A DNA stretch of 64,000 nucleotides, taken from the NCBI RefSeq assembly GCF_016862515.1, contig NZ_BONC01000011.1, forward strand, positions 1-64,000. The letters are read 5' to 3'. Source of the stretch: Asanoa iriomotensis (GTDB lineage: Bacteria; Actinomycetota; Actinomycetes; Mycobacteriales; Micromonosporaceae). Each line of letters opens with the position of its first letter. Position 1 is the first letter of the stretch. The position numbers were made by a program, and so were the translations under genes. The notes under the pieces are model-generated. The model saw only the letters and a program-made list of their open reading frames with translations, made no database searches and had not been told where the DNA came from. This document shows, piece by piece, positions 43,155-52,246 of this stretch.

Positions 43155-43802
43155 ATGACGATCCGGGCGGTGCTCGCCGACGACGACGTGCTGCTGCGCG
43201 AAGGGCTGGCCGGGCTCCTGGAGCAGGCGGGCATCGAGGTCGTCGGCAAGGCCGGCGACGCCGACACCGCGGTCGCGCTGGTCGGGCGGACCGCGCCCGA
43301 CATCGCCATCCTCGACGTGCGCATGCCGCCCGACCGCACCGCCGGCCTGACCGCGGCCGAGACCATCCGGTCCCGGCACCCGGGCACCGGCGTGCTGGTG
43401 CTCTCCGCGCACGTGGCCGTCGAGCACGCGCTGCAGCTGCTCAGCGCCGAGGGCGGCGTCGGCTACCTGCTGAAGAACCGGGTGACCGACGTCGCGAGCT
43501 TCGTCGAGGCGGTGCAGCGGGTCGCGGCCGGCGGCTCGGTCGTCGACCCCGACCTGGTCCGCGAGCTGGTCAACGCCCGCCGCCGGGTCGACCCGCTGGC
43601 GCCGCTGAGCCCGCGCGAGCGGGAGGTGCTGGCGTTGATGGCCGAGGGGCGCTCCAACGCCGGCATCGCGCAGCAGCTGTGGCTGGCCGAGGGGACCGTC
43701 GAGAAGCACGTCCGCAGCATCCTCGCCAAGCTGGAGCTGCCCGAGACCGAGGGCGACCACCGCCGGGTGCTGGCCGTGGTGCGCTACCTCGAGGCGCGCT
43801 GA
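43155..43802 (+). CDS. LuxR/NarL-type response regulator
   Basis: A 215-residue response regulator. Receiver domain: LADDDVLLREGL, phospho-acceptor D54 in IAILDVRMP, then GVGYLLKNRV. LuxR-type helix-turn-helix near the C-terminus: LSPREREVLALMAEGRSNAGIAQQLWLAEGTVEKHVRSILAKL. It is divergent from the histidine kinase and probably its partner. ATG 43155 was chosen; the frame extends upstream without a better start. Confidence 0.92.
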   Translation: MTIRAVLADDDVLLREGLAGLLEQAGIEVVGKAGDADTAVALVGRTAPDIAILDVRMPPDRTAGLTAAETIRSRHPGTGVLVLSAHVAVEHALQLLSAEGGVGYLLKNRVTDVASFVEAVQRVAAGGSVVDPDLVRELVNARRRVDPLAPLSPREREVLALMAEGRSNAGIAQQLWLAEGTVEKHVRSILAKLELPETEGDHRRVLAVVRYLEAR

Positions 43803-44131
43803 ATCGCCGCGACCGACAAGTCGGACTTGGCGACGAAACCGACCGCCGCGGAGCCGGCGAGCAGGTCGGCCACGTCGTCGGCGGCCAGCGTCGAGATCAG
43901 CAGGATGGTCCCCCCGAGCCCGCGTCGGGCCAGCGCGTCCGCGACGCCGACCCCGCTCTCCCCGCCGAGCTGCACGTCGACCAGCGAGACGTCGACCGGG
44001 GTCGCGGCGGCCGCGGCGAGCGCGTCGGCACCGGTGGCGACGGTCGCGACCACGGTCGCGCCCTCACGCTCCAGCAGCCGGCGGGCCGACCGGACGAACC
44101 GCTCGCTGTCGTCGACGATGAGACACCTCAC
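43784..44131 (-). CDS. Stand-alone response-regulator receiver domain
   Basis: A 115-residue receiver domain with no output domain: CLIVDDSERFVRSARRLL, D52 in LVDVQLGG, and a Lys in VGFVAKSD complete the phospho-site. It is convergent with the LuxR regulator and overlaps its last 19 bases. It could modulate the kinase or act as a phosphate sink. Start is GTG 44131. Confidence 0.8.
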   Translation of the reverse strand: MRCLIVDDSERFVRSARRLLEREGATVVATVATGADALAAAAATPVDVSLVDVQLGGESGVGVADALARRGLGGTILLISTLAADDVADLLAGSAAVGFVAKSDLSVAAIQRASR

Positions 44132-44201
44132 CGGACCACCATGACGCGCGGGACCGCCCGCGGGCATCCCGGCTAGCCGGCATCTTCGCCGCGAGCGACA
44201 G

Positions 44202-45377
44202 CTAGATCCGCGGGCCGGGGGCGCCGGCGGTCCAGCGGGAGACCACCGCGTCGTGGCGGCGCTCCTCAAGCTGGGCCGGCGCGCCGGCCCGGTCCCAGCG
44301 CCAGAGCAGCGTGGGCCGCTCGGCGGATCCGGCTTCCACGGCGGCGGGTGCCGGCGAGACCGGGATCGGCAGCGGCCGACGGCGGCGGGCGCCGGGCAGC
44401 AGCGTCGCGGGGCGCCGGGCGGACAGGTCCTCGACCCAGCCGAACGCCGCCACCGCGGCCGTGACCAGGAGGACCACGAAGACCAGCCGGACCGCGACCC
44501 GGTCCACCTGCAGGCCCTCGTAGCCGAACGGCGCCGTGGCCCAGGCCACCAGGATCACGATCGGCATGTGCCAGAGGTAGATCGTCAGCGCGCGCGAGTT
44601 GAGCACCGTGACCGCCCGGTCGAACCAGCCCCAGCGGGTGATCCACTCGGCGCGGGACGGCATGAAACCGAGCGCGACGAGGATCAGGCCCGCCGACCAC
44701 AGCGCGTTGCCGAGCGGGATGTCGTTGAGGTCGTACCCGCGGAAACCGGGATGCGTCAGGATCCAGGCCAGTCCGGTGGCGCAGAGCACCGCGGCGGCGA
44801 TCGCGAGGACCGTGCGCGACCAGCGCCGCAGCAGGCCGTCGTGGTGGGCGAAGCCGAGCATCCAGGCACCGAAGTAGAGGCCGAAGTCGCGCAGCACCGG
44901 CGGGCCGGAGAGCAGGCCGAGCTCGAAGACCACCAGCAGGAGGTACGGCGCGACGAGCATCGGCACGGGAGCGCGGCGGAACAGCCACAGCGCGAGCGGG
45001 GAGGCGAGCACGAACCAGAGGTAGTCGCGCAGGTACCAGATCGTGCTCAGCGCCAGCGCGCCCCAGTGGTTGGCCGGCGGGTCGGCCAGCGGCACCACCC
45101 ACAGCAGAAACTTCCAGTGCGCGTCGAGCCCGGTCAGCCACATCGCGGGCACGAACACCGCGGACACCAGCCACAGCGACGGCAGCAGGCGGCGCAGCCG
45201 GCGACCCACCGCGCGCACGCCGGAACGGTCCAGTGAGGACGCCATCAGCGAGCCGCCGAGCGCGAACATCACGGACATCGCGGGCAGGAACGAGAGCAGC
45301 GTCCACCCTGACGTGTGGTAGACGACGACACGCGCGATCGCGACGCCGCGCAGGAGGTCTATGTAACGGTTCCGCAT
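44202..45377 (-). CDS. Acyltransferase family 3 membrane protein
   Basis: A 391-residue integral membrane O-acyltransferase with about ten helices. It starts RNRYIDLLRGVAIARVVVYHTSG, with the conserved Arg and His of the family. LNDIPLGNALWSAGLILVALGFM and SRALTIYLWHMPIVILVAW are typical later helices. Such proteins acylate sugars or cell-wall components. The last ~70 residues are Pro/Arg-rich and cytoplasmic. The start is uncertain; there is no clear ribosome site before ATG 45377. Confidence 0.85.
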   Translation of the reverse strand: MRNRYIDLLRGVAIARVVVYHTSGWTLLSFLPAMSVMFALGGSLMASSLDRSGVRAVGRRLRRLLPSLWLVSAVFVPAMWLTGLDAHWKFLLWVVPLADPPANHWGALALSTIWYLRDYLWFVLASPLALWLFRRAPVPMLVAPYLLLVVFELGLLSGPPVLRDFGLYFGAWMLGFAHHDGLLRRWSRTVLAIAAAVLCATGLAWILTHPGFRGYDLNDIPLGNALWSAGLILVALGFMPSRAEWITRWGWFDRAVTVLNSRALTIYLWHMPIVILVAWATAPFGYEGLQVDRVAVRLVFVVLLVTAAVAAFGWVEDLSARRPATLLPGARRRRPLPIPVSPAPAAVEAGSAERPTLLWRWDRAGAPAQLEERRHDAVVSRWTAGAPGPRI

Positions 45378-45441
45378 CGCGCCAAGCCGTACCCCGGTGC
45401 CTTTCACCTTCAAACCTCGACCACCCGTGAGCAACTCCACA

Positions 45442-46215
45442 TCACCAGTGGGGCTTGCCCAGCGGCAGCGCGCCGAACACCCCACCGAGGTGCGCGTGCG
45501 CGGCCGCGTCGCTGGGCGCGGCCAGGTGGGCGACGGTGGCGGAGTCGTCCGCGGGCGTGTAACCGACGTCGCGGTCGAGCGCGAGCCAGCCCGCGGAGTT
45601 CGCGCTCACACCCCACACGACGCGAAAGCCGGTGACCGGGGTGTCGACGAGCGCGCGGAAGAGGCGCACGCAGTCGTCGGGCGACAGCCAGATCGGGACG
45701 TCCACTTCGGACAGCGGCGTCGCCTGGAACGCGCCGATCCGCACCGCGAACACCGTCATCGCGAAGCGGTCGCTGTAGAGACTGCCGAGGGACTCGATCG
45801 CGCCCTTGGTCCAGCCGTAGAAGGTGTCGGGTCGGGGCGCGGACTCCGCCGGCAGCGCGGTCGCGGTCCGCGTCCGGAAGCCGGCCGCGTGGATCGACGA
45901 AGCCAGGATCACCTTGGGTACGCGCGCCAGCCGCGCCGCCTCCAGCACGGTCCGCGTGCCGTCGAGGTTGACCCGCAGGAGGTCTTCCCAGAGCGCCTCG
46001 CTCGGTATGCCGGCGAGGTGGATGACCGCGTCGACGCCGGCGCAGGCGGCGACCATGGCGTCCAGGTCACCGATCACGCCGCGCACGGTCTCGACACCGT
46101 CCCGCGGCTCCTGCGCCGCCACGTCGAACGAACGCACCTCGTAGTCAATGGAGAGACGCTCAGTGAGGAGGCTGCCGATCCGACCGGCGCCCCCGGTGAT
46201 CAGCACCCGCGGCAT
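45442..46215 (-). CDS. NAD-dependent uronate dehydrogenase-like epimerase/dehydratase
   Basis: A 257-residue short-chain extended SDR. VLITGGAGRIGSLLTERL is the Rossmann GxxGxxG motif, LASSIHAAGF the Ser segment, and YGWTKGAIESL the YxxxK pair. The length and HLAG motif fit uronate dehydrogenases, but the substrate is not certain. AGGGA precedes ATG 46215. Confidence 0.85.
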   Translation of the reverse strand: MPRVLITGGAGRIGSLLTERLSIDYEVRSFDVAAQEPRDGVETVRGVIGDLDAMVAACAGVDAVIHLAGIPSEALWEDLLRVNLDGTRTVLEAARLARVPKVILASSIHAAGFRTRTATALPAESAPRPDTFYGWTKGAIESLGSLYSDRFAMTVFAVRIGAFQATPLSEVDVPIWLSPDDCVRLFRALVDTPVTGFRVVWGVSANSAGWLALDRDVGYTPADDSATVAHLAAPSDAAAHAHLGGVFGALPLGKPHW

Positions 46216-46290
46216 CGGTCGTCCCTCCAAAAGATCATGGCCCGGACAGTCTAATGCCGCCAGATGGACGGATCCTGTGCGAGTGCTGGG

Positions 46291-47169
46291 TCAGAAACCC
46301 AGCTTGCGGAGCTGCCGCGGGTCGCGCTGCCACTCCTTGGCGACGCGGACGTGCAGGTCGAGGTAGACCCGGCGGCCCAGCAGCGCCTCGATCTCCTGGC
46401 GGGAGCGGGTGCCGATCTCCTTGAGCCGGCTCGCCCGTGCGCCGATCACGATGGCCTTCTGACTCTGGCGCTCGACGTACACGTCGGCGTAGATCTTGGT
46501 CAGGTCGCCCTCGTCGAACATCTCCTCGACCACGACGGCGATCGAGTGGGGCAGTTCGTCGCGGACGCCCTCCAGGGCCGCCTCGCGGACCAGTTCCGCG
46601 ATCAGCACCTGCTCGGGCTCGTCGGTGATCATGTCGTCGGGGTAGAGCCGCGGCGACTCTGGCAGGAAGCCGGTCACCACGTCGACCAGGGTGTCGACCT
46701 GTGCGCCGGTCTGCGCGCTGACCGGGACCACGGCGGCGAAGTCGGCCAGCTCGCCGACGGCCGCGAGCTGACGCGCCAGCGTCGCCTTGTCGACCAGGTC
46801 GGTCTTGGTGACGACGGCCAGCACGGTGGCCTTGAGCTCGCTCAGCTCGCCGGTGATGAACCGGTCGCCGCGGCCGACCGGCTCGTTGGCGGGGATGCAC
46901 AGGCCGATCACGTCGACCTCGCTCCAGGTCGTCCGGACCAGGTCGTTGAGGCGCTCGCCGAGCAGCGTCCGCGGCCGGTGCAGCCCGGGGGTGTCGACCA
47001 GCACGAGCTGCGAGTCGTCGCGGTGCAGCACCGCCCGGATCACGTGGCGGGTGGTCTGTGGCTTGCTGGACGTGATCGCGATCTTCTGCCCGACGATCGC
47101 GTTGGTCAGCGTGGACTTGCCGGCGTTGGGGCGCCCGACGAAACAGGCGAAACCAGCGTGGAAGCTCAT
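46291..47169 (-). CDS. era: GTPase Era
   Basis: A 292-residue GTPase that helps 30S subunit maturation by binding 16S rRNA. G1 GRPNAGKST (about 12-20), G3 DTPG, G4 VTKTDLV and the C-terminal KH domain (EVLIAELVREAALEGVRDELPHSIAVVVEEM) are all seen. It overlaps the cytidine-deaminase-like gene by four bases. Confidence 0.95.
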   Translation of the reverse strand: MSFHAGFACFVGRPNAGKSTLTNAIVGQKIAITSSKPQTTRHVIRAVLHRDDSQLVLVDTPGLHRPRTLLGERLNDLVRTTWSEVDVIGLCIPANEPVGRGDRFITGELSELKATVLAVVTKTDLVDKATLARQLAAVGELADFAAVVPVSAQTGAQVDTLVDVVTGFLPESPRLYPDDMITDEPEQVLIAELVREAALEGVRDELPHSIAVVVEEMFDEGDLTKIYADVYVERQSQKAIVIGARASRLKEIGTRSRQEIEALLGRRVYLDLHVRVAKEWQRDPRQLRKLGF

Positions 47170-47531
47170 GCCGTGACCGTGCCCAGGACCTTGCCGTCCG
47201 GCGCGGCCAGGTGGATCGGCGCGTCGGCGGAGAGGTCGCGGACCACGGCGTGGCCGGGCCCGTCGAGGGTGCTGGCCTCGGTGACCACCGCGGCCGCCTC
47301 GATCTTCGTGGCACCGGCGGCGGCCGCCGAGGCGACGGCGAGCTGGAGCGCGGTCATCGTCAGCGAGGGCAGGGCCACGGTCGCCGCGGCGTACGTGCGG
47401 CCGTCCTGGTCGCGCACCGCGGCACCCTCCACGGCGGCGGCGCGGGCCCGGGCGGCGCGCGCCAGGGTCACCAGCTTGGTGTCCTCGGCGTCGAGCTCGG
47501 CGGGCGGCCCGAGCTGGGGCGACTCAAACAT
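47166..47531 (-). CDS. Degenerate cytidine deaminase-like protein
   Basis: A 121-residue protein between corC and era, as the cdd-like gene is in mycobacteria. The fold pattern is there (LVTLARAARARAAAVEGAAVRDQDGRTYAAATVALPSLTMTALQLAVASAAAAGA), but the HAE and PCxxC zinc ligands of active cytidine deaminases are missing, so it is probably not a deaminase. Its start overlaps the corC stop by eight bases. Confidence 0.8.
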   Translation of the reverse strand: MFESPQLGPPAELDAEDTKLVTLARAARARAAAVEGAAVRDQDGRTYAAATVALPSLTMTALQLAVASAAAAGATKIEAAAVVTEASTLDGPGHAVVRDLSADAPIHLAAPDGKVLGTVTA

Positions 47532-48879
47532 CCGCTGGTTGCCTCTCGTCACTGTCTTCGTTGTTGTCGTCGTTGTCGTGTGAGGCCCGGCGGACCAGCA
47601 CCGTGTCGATCCGGTTGCGGCGGCCGACCACGCCCTCCGCGACCATGTGCAGGCCGTCGACGGTGGCCTCGGCTCCCGGGATCGGCACGCGGCCGAGCGC
47701 CTGGGCCAGCAGGCCGCCGACCGTCTCCACCTCGTCGGTGGGCAGGTCGACGTCGAACAGCTCGCTCAGGTCCTCGACCGGCACGCGCGCCGCGACCCGG
47801 ACCGCGCCGTCCGCGAGGTGCTCGATCGGCGGGCGCTCGTTGTCGTACTCATCCGTGATCTCGCCGACGATCTCCTCCAGGATGTCCTCGATCGTGACGA
47901 GGCCGGCGGTGCCGCCGTACTCGTCGACGACGATGACCAGGTGGGTGCGCGCGGCCTGCATCTCGGAGAGCAGGTCGTCGACGGGCTTGGACTCGGGGAC
48001 GAACGTGGCGTCCCGCATGATCTCGGAAACCGGCACGTCGGGCTCCCGGTCCAGGTCGCCCTCGCTGCGCCGGATCACGTCCTTGAGATAGAGGATGCCG
48101 AGCACGTCGTCGACGTTCTCGCCGATCACCGGTATCCGTGAGAAGCCGGAGCGCAGGAACAGCGCCAGCGCCTGGCGCCCGTTCTTCCCGCCCTCGATCC
48201 AGACCATGTCGGTGCGCGGCACCATCACCTCGCGGGCGATCGTGTCACCGAGCTCGAACACCGAGTGGATCATCTGGCGCTCGCCGCTCTCCACGACGCC
48301 ACGCTGCTCGGCCAGGTCGACCAGCTCGCGCAGCTCGACCTGGGTGGCGAACGGGCCTTCGCGGAAGCCGCGCCCGGGTGTCACCGCGTTGCCGATCAGG
48401 ATCAGCAGCGAGGCGAGCGGGTTGAGCGCCCGGCCCAGCCAGCGCACGAGCGGCGCGGTGGCGCGGCCGACCGCGTAGGCGTTCTGCCGGCCTATCGTCC
48501 GCGGCGCGACGCCGACCACGACGAAGCTGACGACCGTCATCGCACTGGCCGTGACCAGCGCCGCCCGCCAGCCGGCACCCCAGGTGTCGACGGCGACCAG
48601 CGCGGCCAGGGTCGTGGCGGTCAGCTCGCAGATCAGCCGCAGGAGCAGCAGCAGGTTGATGTGCCGGACCGCGTCGGAGGCGACGATCTGCAGCGTGCGG
48701 GCCCCGCGGACGCCCTCGCGGGCCAGCTCACCGGCGCGGGCCGGTGACACCGCGCCGAGGGCGGCGTCGGTCATCGCGAAGAACCCGCCGAGAACGACGA
48801 GCCCCGCGGCGATCAGGAGGAGCTGGATGTCGGGCAACCCCGGTTGGATCGCGGCGGCGTCGGCGGCTAAGTGGATCAC
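47524..48879 (-). CDS. CNNM/CorC-type membrane protein with CBS domains
   Basis: A 451-residue protein. A CNNM (DUF21) membrane domain with about four helices occupies the first ~190 residues; a CBS pair ([18 protein letters not shown], then [24 protein letters not shown]) and a CorC-HlyC domain ([23 protein letters not shown]) follow. Family members move or sense Mg2+/Co2+. GTG 48879 overlaps the ybeY stop (GTGA). Confidence 0.92.
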   Translation of the reverse strand: MIHLAADAAAIQPGLPDIQLLLIAAGLVVLGGFFAMTDAALGAVSPARAGELAREGVRGARTLQIVASDAVRHINLLLLLRLICELTATTLAALVAVDTWGAGWRAALVTASAMTVVSFVVVGVAPRTIGRQNAYAVGRATAPLVRWLGRALNPLASLLILIGNAVTPGRGFREGPFATQVELRELVDLAEQRGVVESGERQMIHSVFELGDTIAREVMVPRTDMVWIEGGKNGRQALALFLRSGFSRIPVIGENVDDVLGILYLKDVIRRSEGDLDREPDVPVSEIMRDATFVPESKPVDDLLSEMQAARTHLVIVVDEYGGTAGLVTIEDILEEIVGEITDEYDNERPPIEHLADGAVRVAARVPVEDLSELFDVDLPTDEVETVGGLLAQALGRVPIPGAEATVDGLHMVAEGVVGRRNRIDTVLVRRASHDNDDNNEDSDERQPADV

Positions 48880-49346
48880 CGGGTTCGCGCCGCCCGCCAG
48901 CCGGTCAGGAGCCGCGACTGCAGCTCGAACATCTCCCGCTCCTCGTCCGGCTCCGCGTGGTCGTAGCCGAGCAGGTGGAGGACCCCGTGCACGGTGAGCA
49001 GGTGCAGCTCGTCGGCGGCGGTGTGGCCGGCGGTGACCGCCTGCTTGGCGGCCACCTCGGGGCACAGCACGATGTCGCCGAGCAGAGCCGGCTCGCTGCC
49101 GGTGATCTCACCGGGACCGTGGTCGACGCTGCCCTCGTCCATGGGGAAGGCGAGCACGTCGGTGGGGCCGTCACCGCCCATCCAGCGGTGGTTGAGCTCG
49201 GTCATGTAGTCGACGTCGACGAGCAGCACGGACAGCTCGGCGAGCGGGTTGACACCCATCTCGTCGAGGGCGTGGCGGGCGACGGCGAGCACCTCGTCGG
49301 TGTCGACGGCGACGCCCGACTCGTTGGCGATCTCGATGGACAACAC
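48876..49346 (-). CDS. ybeY: Endoribonuclease YbeY
   Basis: A 156-residue metal-dependent RNase involved in 16S rRNA 3' maturation and ribosome quality control. The H-x3-H-x5-H motif [11 protein letters not shown] and the upstream [10 protein letters not shown] are diagnostic. It is coupled to corC and lies downstream of phoH. Confidence 0.95.
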   Translation of the reverse strand: MLSIEIANESGVAVDTDEVLAVARHALDEMGVNPLAELSVLLVDVDYMTELNHRWMGGDGPTDVLAFPMDEGSVDHGPGEITGSEPALLGDIVLCPEVAAKQAVTAGHTAADELHLLTVHGVLHLLGYDHAEPDEEREMFELQSRLLTGWRAARTR

Positions 49347-49364
49347 TGCCTCTTTCGGAAAAAG

Positions 49365-50423
<1,059 letters not shown>

Positions 50424-50524
50424 AAGTCGGACCCGCGGGCCCTGCGCCACCTGCTCTCATCTCGTGCGGACGTAGGAGTCAATCGTATCGGTTGAACGTC
50501 GTGCTCACCGCGCCCATTTCCGGC

Positions 50525-51871
50525 TCATGCGGTGAAGGAGTGCCCCTCGAACGTCTGCTGGTCCCGGGTGAGCCGGTAGGTGGCCCAGTGCATCCGCACG
50601 ACCCGCCCGTCGGCGGCACGCGTCAACCGGAGCAACTCGCCAACCTCACGACCGGATACGGTACGCAGAATGTCCGGATTGTCGGTTGATGGGCGGAACA
50701 CGGCCGGCGGCCGGCCCGCCGGGTCGGCGGCGCCCCGGGACCGCAGCGCCCCGTCGTGCCAACTGAACACCTGCTCGAAGCCCTCGCTCCACCAGCGCCC
50801 CAGCACCGACCGGTAGGCCTCCGGCGCCGGCTCCCCCGGCGTCCAGGGCTCGATCTCGGCCGGATCCTGCTCGGCGGCCGCGTCGAGCAGCTTGTGCGGC
50901 AGGTCCACGGTCTCCAGCGCGGTGCCCGAGGCGCCCAGCACCGCGGCACCGAACCCGGCCGGGCCGGGCTGGCCGGTCAGCGCCCGCGGTCGCCCGTAGA
51001 CGCCGGCCAGGAAGCCGGGCATCGCGCCGTCGTGCCCCACGTGCACCACCCGGTCGCCGCGCGGCACGAGGATCAGCCCGAGGCCGAAGCCGACCGCCCA
51101 GAGCCCCTGGTCGGTGGTGGTGGCCGGCCAGCGCATCTCGTCGAGCGTGGCGGGCGCCAGCACGGCGCCGGCCGGGTCGACGGCGGCCGGGTCGGCGAGG
51201 AACGCCGCCCACTTGGCCATGTCGGCGGCCGTGCTCCAGAGCTGGGCGGCCGGGCCGACCGCACCGAAGTCCAGCGGCGGCTCGGGGCGGGCGGCGTCGG
51301 AGTACGCGTCGACCAGGTAGCCGGTCGTCGCGTTCTCGGGCCGGGCGACCGAGGTGCCGGTCAGGCCCAGCGGGCCGAGCACCTCGGCGGCGAGCACCTC
51401 GCCCCAGGTGCCGCCGCGCAGCCGGCCGACCGCCAGGCCGAGCAGGGCGACGCCCAGGTTGGAGTAGTGGAACCGGCGGGCCGGCGGCAGCACCCGCTCG
51501 ACCCGCTCGAGGTCGGCGACGAGCGTGACGGCGTCCGGCGCGACCAGGGTGTCCCAGACGTCGCCGTAGGGCTCGCGCTGGATGCCGCTGGTGTGCGAGA
51601 GCAGCCGGCGGACGGTCAACTCGCCGTGCGCGGACACGTCGAGGTGCCGGCCGATCGGGTCGTCGAGGTCTAGCAGGCCGGCGTCGCGGGCCCGCATGAC
51701 CAGCACCGCGGTGAACGTCTTCGTGACCGAGCCGATGCGGAAGGCCGCGTCGGGCGCGGCGCCGACCGAGTGGGTCCACAGCGGACGGTCGGCGCGGTGC
51801 ACGGCGGCGGACAGCGCCGGGATGCGGGCCTGGGCCTGTGTCTCCCGGACCAGCCGGTCGAGCGCCTTCAC
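50525..51871 (-). CDS. Serine beta-lactamase-like hydrolase
   Basis: A 448-residue class C beta-lactamase/D-aminopeptidase-like serine hydrolase without a signal peptide. SVTKTFTAVLVM holds the SxxK nucleophile, YSNLGVALLGL the YxN element, and GHDGAMPG the third (HxG) box. A ~130-residue C-terminal extension follows. GTG 51871 overlaps the HIT stop (GTGA). Confidence 0.87.
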   Translation of the reverse strand: MKALDRLVRETQAQARIPALSAAVHRADRPLWTHSVGAAPDAAFRIGSVTKTFTAVLVMRARDAGLLDLDDPIGRHLDVSAHGELTVRRLLSHTSGIQREPYGDVWDTLVAPDAVTLVADLERVERVLPPARRFHYSNLGVALLGLAVGRLRGGTWGEVLAAEVLGPLGLTGTSVARPENATTGYLVDAYSDAARPEPPLDFGAVGPAAQLWSTAADMAKWAAFLADPAAVDPAGAVLAPATLDEMRWPATTTDQGLWAVGFGLGLILVPRGDRVVHVGHDGAMPGFLAGVYGRPRALTGQPGPAGFGAAVLGASGTALETVDLPHKLLDAAAEQDPAEIEPWTPGEPAPEAYRSVLGRWWSEGFEQVFSWHDGALRSRGAADPAGRPPAVFRPSTDNPDILRTVSGREVGELLRLTRAADGRVVRMHWATYRLTRDQQTFEGHSFTA

Positions 51872-52215
51872 TTGCAGACCATCGGGCCGACGGGCTCGCC
51901 GCCGAGCACGTGCGCGTGGACGTGGTCGACCTCCTGGCCGCCGTACAAGCCGGTGTTGAAGATCGTCCGGAAGCCGTCGGCCAGCAGGCCCTCGCTCTCG
52001 GCGACCACCGCCACGGTTTCCATCAGGTCGCTGGTCAGCTCCCGGTCGGCAGTGGCGAGGGTGGCGATGTCGACGTAGTGCTCCTTCGTCACCACGAGCA
52101 CGTGCACCTCGGCCTTGGGGTTGATGTCGCGGAAGGCCAGCGTGGTGTCGGTCTCGCGGACCACGGTCGCGGGCAGCTCCCCGGCGACGATCCGGCAGAA
52201 CAGGCAGTCGGTCAC
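51868..52215 (-). CDS. HIT family nucleotide hydrolase
   Basis: A 115-residue HINT-type protein. DCLFCRIVAGELPATVVRETDTTLAFRDINPKAEVHVLVV starts the fold with a CxxC, and HVHAHVLGGEPV is the His triad. It is shorter than the HIT protein at 15864 and belongs to a different branch. GTG start 52215. It is coupled to the serine hydrolase. Confidence 0.9.
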   Translation of the reverse strand: MTDCLFCRIVAGELPATVVRETDTTLAFRDINPKAEVHVLVVTKEHYVDIATLATADRELTSDLMETVAVVAESEGLLADGFRTIFNTGLYGGQEVDHVHAHVLGGEPVGPMVCK

Positions 52216-52246
52216 GAGGGCGATCGTAGTTAGCGACCAATAAGGC

